A DNA stretch of 42,941 nt from F0422 sp003992255 (GTDB lineage: Bacteria > Bacillota > Negativicutes > Veillonellales > Veillonellaceae): contig NZ_RQVA01000017.1 of the NCBI RefSeq assembly GCF_003992255.1, positions 1-42,941 of the forward strand, written 5' to 3'. Each line of letters starts with the position of its first letter. Position 1 is the first letter of the stretch. A program made the translations under genes and the position numbers. The notes under the pieces were generated by a model. The model saw only the letters and a list, made by a program, of their open reading frames with translations. It did no database searches and was not told where the DNA came from. Below are positions 39,979-42,941 of this stretch, piece by piece.

Positions 39979-41526
39979 ATGAAAATAGCATCAATGAAAA
40001 TACATAACTTCAGAGGGTATAATAAAGAGATAGAAGTTATGTTTGAAGATTTGACGGTAATTGTTGGGAAAAATGATGTTGGTAAGTCAACCGTTTTGGA
40101 AGCATTGGATATTTTTTTTAATGATGGTAAAGGTGCCGTTAAGTTTGATAAAAGTGATATAAATAACTGCGGACTAGCTGAATGCAATACTGAAGTTTCC
40201 ATAAGTGTATGCTTTGTAGATTTACCTAAAAGTATTATTATTGATACTTCAGTGTCGACTAGTTTTGAGTCGGAATATTTATTAAATGATGCGGGGCAAT
40301 TAGAAATCATAAAAAGATATTCTAATTCTGGAAATCCTAAGATTTATATTAAAGCAAAACATCCACAAAATATAAAGTGCTCCGAACTATTATTAAAGAA
40401 AAATTCTGAACTTAAGAAAATGATTAATGAAGAGTCTATAGAGTGTGAAAATTTAAATATTAATGCAGTAATGCGAAAAGCTTTGTGGGAGAAATATCAG
40501 GATAATTTGCAATTAGAAGAGTGTGAAATAGATGTTAGTAAAGAAGATGCAAAAAGAATATGGGAGAATATAGCTAGTTATCTACCAATATATTCATTAT
40601 TTCAATCTGATAGGAAAAATAGTGATACAGATAGCGAAGTTCAAGATCCTTTAAAAGAAGCTGTTAAGCAAATAATTAATGATGAATCTTTGAGAGAAAA
40701 GTTGAAGGATATTGCAGATACTATTAGGGAAAAAATTAAAGAAGTTTCAGATAGAACTCTTAGTAAAATTAAAGAAATGGATGAAGATATTGCCAATAGT
40801 CTCAATCCAGTAATACCAAAAGATAAAGATTTAAAATGGCAAGATGTTTTTAAAAATGTTTCCATTACAGGGGATGAAAATATACCAATTAACAAGAGAG
40901 GCAGTGGCGTTAGACGGTTAATTTTATTAAACTTTTTCCGTGCTGAAGCAGAAAGACGTGCTGTTCATAATGAAAACGCTAATATAATTTATGCAATTGA
41001 GGAACCTGAAACATCACAGCATACGAATAATCAATTTAAATTAATAGAAGCCCTTAAAAACTTATCAGAACTTGATAAAACACAAATTATAATTACTACA
41101 CATAGTCCGAATATTGTAAAAAGTCTTGAATATTCTAATCTGCGGCTTATTAAAAATAATGACGCTATAAAAACGATCGAACCTGTTGAGCCAGGCAAGT
41201 TAAAATATCCGTCCTTGAATGAGGTAAATTATGTAGCTTTCGGAGAAGTGACTGAAGAATATCATAACGAACTATATGGATATATTGAGTTTAGAAAATG
41301 GTTAAATGATTATAAGTCAGGAAAAAAGACAATGGCCTATAAGAAACAGAGCAAAAATAGGGATATAATAGATTCACAATTAATATTGACAGAATATATT
41401 AGACATCAAATCCATCATCCTGAAAATAAATTAAATATAAGATTTACTAGAGATGAATTAGGGACTTCGATTGAGATGATGAGAAAGTTTATTGAAAGTA
41501 AAAGTTCTAGTACATTAACTAAATGA
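39979..41526 (+). CDS. ABC-type ATPase with C-terminal HEPN-like motif
   Basis: This 515-residue protein of the RecF/OLD-like ATPase type starts MKIASMKIHNFRGYNKEIEV. Walker A is VGKNDVGKST (about 32-41), a long coiled-coil-prone middle follows, then signature RGSGVRRLILLNFFRAEAER, Walker B IIYAIEEPETSQH and H-loop ITTHSPNIV. It does not continue into a TOPRIM nuclease domain. The last ~90 residues are helical and contain RHQIHH in TEYIRHQIHHPENKLN, an RX4H pattern as in HEPN ribonucleases. Such ATPase-plus-effector proteins are common in anti-phage systems. The C-terminal assignment is by motif only. The ATG at 39979 is preferred to a TTG at 39958. Confidence 0.75.
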   Translation: MKIASMKIHNFRGYNKEIEVMFEDLTVIVGKNDVGKSTVLEALDIFFNDGKGAVKFDKSDINNCGLAECNTEVSISVCFVDLPKSIIIDTSVSTSFESEYLLNDAGQLEIIKRYSNSGNPKIYIKAKHPQNIKCSELLLKKNSELKKMINEESIECENLNINAVMRKALWEKYQDNLQLEECEIDVSKEDAKRIWENIASYLPIYSLFQSDRKNSDTDSEVQDPLKEAVKQIINDESLREKLKDIADTIREKIKEVSDRTLSKIKEMDEDIANSLNPVIPKDKDLKWQDVFKNVSITGDENIPINKRGSGVRRLILLNFFRAEAERRAVHNENANIIYAIEEPETSQHTNNQFKLIEALKNLSELDKTQIIITTHSPNIVKSLEYSNLRLIKNNDAIKTIEPVEPGKLKYPSLNEVNYVAFGEVTEEYHNELYGYIEFRKWLNDYKSGKKTMAYKKQSKNRDIIDSQLILTEYIRHQIHHPENKLNIRFTRDELGTSIEMMRKFIESKSSSTLTK

Positions 41527-41613
41527 TTAATATATAAAAGCGCTATATGTTGAATTATTGTATTATGGTAATAACCTGTTAGTTTATCGGCGAAGAAATA
41601 GTAAAGGTGAGCT

Positions 41614-42267
41614 ATGGGTTTAATTAGAGGCTTTAAAGAAAAGCTCCTTGAGCATGGTCGTAAACAGGGACTTATATTTTTTGATTTTGATAGTGACGAA
41701 ACTATTATTAGAATCTTAAGTTTTAATAGGAAGATAGGATTAGGGAATAAAAAGAAAATTTCTTTTGCAAAAGGGATTAGAATACCTAAAAACTATAAAA
41801 AACGAGTTCATCATATACTTGATTATCTAGTTGCTGGTGGAAATATAATTCCTTATTTATCTAAACAAGGTGTTAACTTGAATAATCTTGGCGATTTACT
41901 GTTCAACGATTGGAATATATTGCATATACATTTAGGTAAACGGAAAGATAAAAAAGATCCTCGTTTTATTGAACGGACTGGAGAGTTATTGTTTTTAATT
42001 AATACAGAAACAGAGATTAGAGTATTAGGCGTATACGACCATAAACCTTCTCCATGGACTAAGAAGGAACTGTTGCAAAGAATATATGATACATGGCCTG
42101 AAATGCTAGGAATAATAAAAGATGGGGAATTAGATATATCTTTTGCTGAAGTACAGAAAAGAAAATTACGAAAAAGTCATATAACTTCATTTGAAGAAGT
42201 ATATGATAAAAAAAATACGGAAAAAACTGCCAGTACTTGTAAAGAAGGCAATGGGATTAGTATGTAG
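41614..42267 (+). CDS. Unknown protein, 217 residues, next to the ATPase
   Basis: This basic protein has no signal peptide or membrane segment and no recognised domain. Its N-terminal half is Lys/Arg-rich (KKKISFAKGIRIPKNYKKRVHHILDYL) and the middle has DPRFIERTGELLFLINTETEIRVLGVYDHKPSPWTKKELLQRI. The ribosome binding site AAAGGTGAG is good. It follows the ATPase by 87 bp, which leaves room for a separate promoter, though I could not define one. The AT-rich codon use matches the ATPase gene. Its last 22 codons overlap the next reading frame near a run of eight A, so the natural protein could be longer if that run is a frameshift. Confidence 0.65.
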   Translation: MGLIRGFKEKLLEHGRKQGLIFFDFDSDETIIRILSFNRKIGLGNKKKISFAKGIRIPKNYKKRVHHILDYLVAGGNIIPYLSKQGVNLNNLGDLLFNDWNILHIHLGKRKDKKDPRFIERTGELLFLINTETEIRVLGVYDHKPSPWTKKELLQRIYDTWPEMLGIIKDGELDISFAEVQKRKLRKSHITSFEEVYDKKNTEKTASTCKEGNGISM

Positions 42268-42472
42268 TGGAGAGTCTACTATTGATGTTCTAACATATAA
42301 TAATATTATAAGAGTACTAAGACTTATAGAATTTAATCTAAAAAAGCAAGAGATAAATTCTGCTTTCAGATTATATGAGTCAAATGGTGTATGGATTGTT
42401 ATTGATAAAAATTTACGACAAGTATATGCTCCTGTAAAGTTAGTGAAACTCAATAAAGTACATAAGTTGTGA
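42203..42472 (+). CDS. Small basic protein overlapping the previous gene, unknown
   Basis: This 89-residue reading frame in another frame shares 65 bp with the end of the preceding gene. The sequence (LVCSGESTIDVLTYNNIIRVLRLIEFNLKKQEINSAFRLYESNGVWIVIDKN) looks like a real folded protein, with alternating strands and helices, but no family was recognised. The start is uncertain: ATG at 42203 or TTG at 42191, with only a weak AAGAAG site. It may be translated by coupling, or may be the natural C-terminus of the preceding protein joined by a frameshift at the A-run 42206-42213. Confidence 0.5.
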   Translation: MIKKIRKKLPVLVKKAMGLVCSGESTIDVLTYNNIIRVLRLIEFNLKKQEINSAFRLYESNGVWIVIDKNLRQVYAPVKLVKLNKVHKL

Positions 42473-42691
42473 TTTTATATGATGTGTAGTTTATTTTTAG
42501 ATATAGATGAATATGCATTAAGTTTGCTGTAGATATTTCATAGAGACAAGAAGTTAGATAACACACCTCCAATAGCTGTTCAATGTAATACTTTAATGCG
42601 TAGGCCTTTTTTTGTGATTAGACTTTCGTAGGACTTCAAAAAGTTGAAAGCATTCCTTATCTGAGAGTGTGCGCTGACAATTTGTATAACA
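42473..42691. other. Gene-free stretch after the ATPase module
   Basis: Beyond the last forward gene, no gene, RNA or promoter is supported over some 220 bp. The sequence is AT-rich with one isolated T-run (42608-42614) that lacks a preceding stem. Confidence 0.4.
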
Positions 42692-42731
42692 ATAAAAAAA
42701 GCGCTCCAATCAGGAACGCTTTTTCTTTTTT
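42692..42731. terminator. Bidirectional terminator near the window end
   Basis: AAAAAGCG pairs with CGCTTTTT, with an inner TCC/GGA helix. The stem is flanked by A7 on the left and a T-rich tail on the right. It can act on both strands and suggests a reverse-strand transcript entering from beyond the window. Confidence 0.8.
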
Positions 42732-42765
42732 ATCCCAAAGGATAATATAAAGTTAGTTTTGGGAT
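42732..42765. repeat. Inverted repeat ATCCCAAA/TTTTGGGAT
   Basis: ATCCCAAA (42732-42739) pairs with TTTGGGAT (42758-42765) around an 18-nt AT-rich loop, right beside the bidirectional terminator. There is no T-run. It could be part of a reverse-strand 3' end. Confidence 0.4.
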
Positions 42766-42941
42766 TCATAGCCCAATTTGTATTTTTATTATATATCTGC
42801 TGTTGAAGATGGTCAATCATTTCAGTGTATATATCATTTTTATGATAGCATTTATATATGTTTATTTTATTATAAAAATGTTGATGCCAACTATTAGAGG
42901 AGTGGTGCCAACATTTAGCATAGAAACTTTTTTATGATTTT

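Noticed and set aside
42710..42933. Reverse-strand open frame running from near the window edge into the terminator at 42692-42731
   Set aside because: It has a stop codon close to the window edge and no start codon with a ribosome binding site until a 36-codon stretch (MIDHLQQQIYNKN...). Its stop codon falls in the terminator loop. It could be a gene remnant, but the evidence is too thin to annotate.

Overview
The window looks like chromosome from a Veillonella-type member of the Negativicutes, a diderm Firmicute with an LPS outer membrane. The main evidence is a tandem array of five OmpM-type porins. Each has a signal peptide, an SLH domain and an outer-membrane beta-barrel ending in a C-terminal aromatic residue. 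The surrounding sequence is low-GC, with AGGAGG ribosome binding sites and short intergenic gaps. No database search was possible, so all names rest on motifs read by eye.

Layout. Positions 1-484 hold the 3' end of a 5S rRNA and a tRNA operon (Trp-CCA, Arg-ACG, Leu-UAG). Positions 538-8761 carry housekeeping genes: a small membrane protein, mfd, a MurJ/SpoVB-like flippase, mazG, an HU protein, a diacylglycerol glycosyltransferase-like gene and an acidic protein. Positions 8891-9756 hold a Panacea/PemK-like toxin-antitoxin pair, followed by an ABC-F ATPase. Positions 12014-20518 are the five-gene ompM array. Every ompM gene has its own promoter, a 140-160 nt leader with the same 19-nt motif, and a UUCG-loop terminator. 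Four of the five leaders also carry a terminator-like hairpin with a U-tract just before the ribosome binding site. Positions 20832-24464 hold a PAP2 phosphatase, a HigB toxin with a HigA-ImmA/IrrE fusion, a small DnaA-domain-I-like protein, and a CbiK-family chelatase homologue that lacks the canonical metal ligands.

Positions 24712-25851 hold an Abi_2/AbiF-like HEPN protein preceded by a short, independently promoted and terminated RNA. Positions 25882-35580 are a surface-glycan cluster: rmlB, an LTA-synthase-like phosphotransferase, glycosyltransferases, a probable sialyltransferase, neuB, neuC, neuA and a GT25 enzyme. Together these should make and attach CMP-activated sialic acid to LPS or a related glycan. 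A decayed IS256-family element (35627-36548) separates this cluster from an AT-richer accessory segment.

The accessory segment contains licD, a cytidylyltransferase/Gfo-Idh-MocA fusion and a HisC-like aminotransferase. I infer that these three make a CDP-activated amino-alcohol phosphate and transfer it to the glycan. After them come an ABC-type ATPase with a C-terminal HEPN-like RX4H motif and two unknown genes, possibly a defence module.

The most unusual items are the shared ompM leader architecture (a candidate cis-regulatory RNA or attenuator family), the three-gene CDP-amino-alcohol cassette, the AbiF-RNA locus, and the active-site-stripped CbiK downstream of a Fur-like box.
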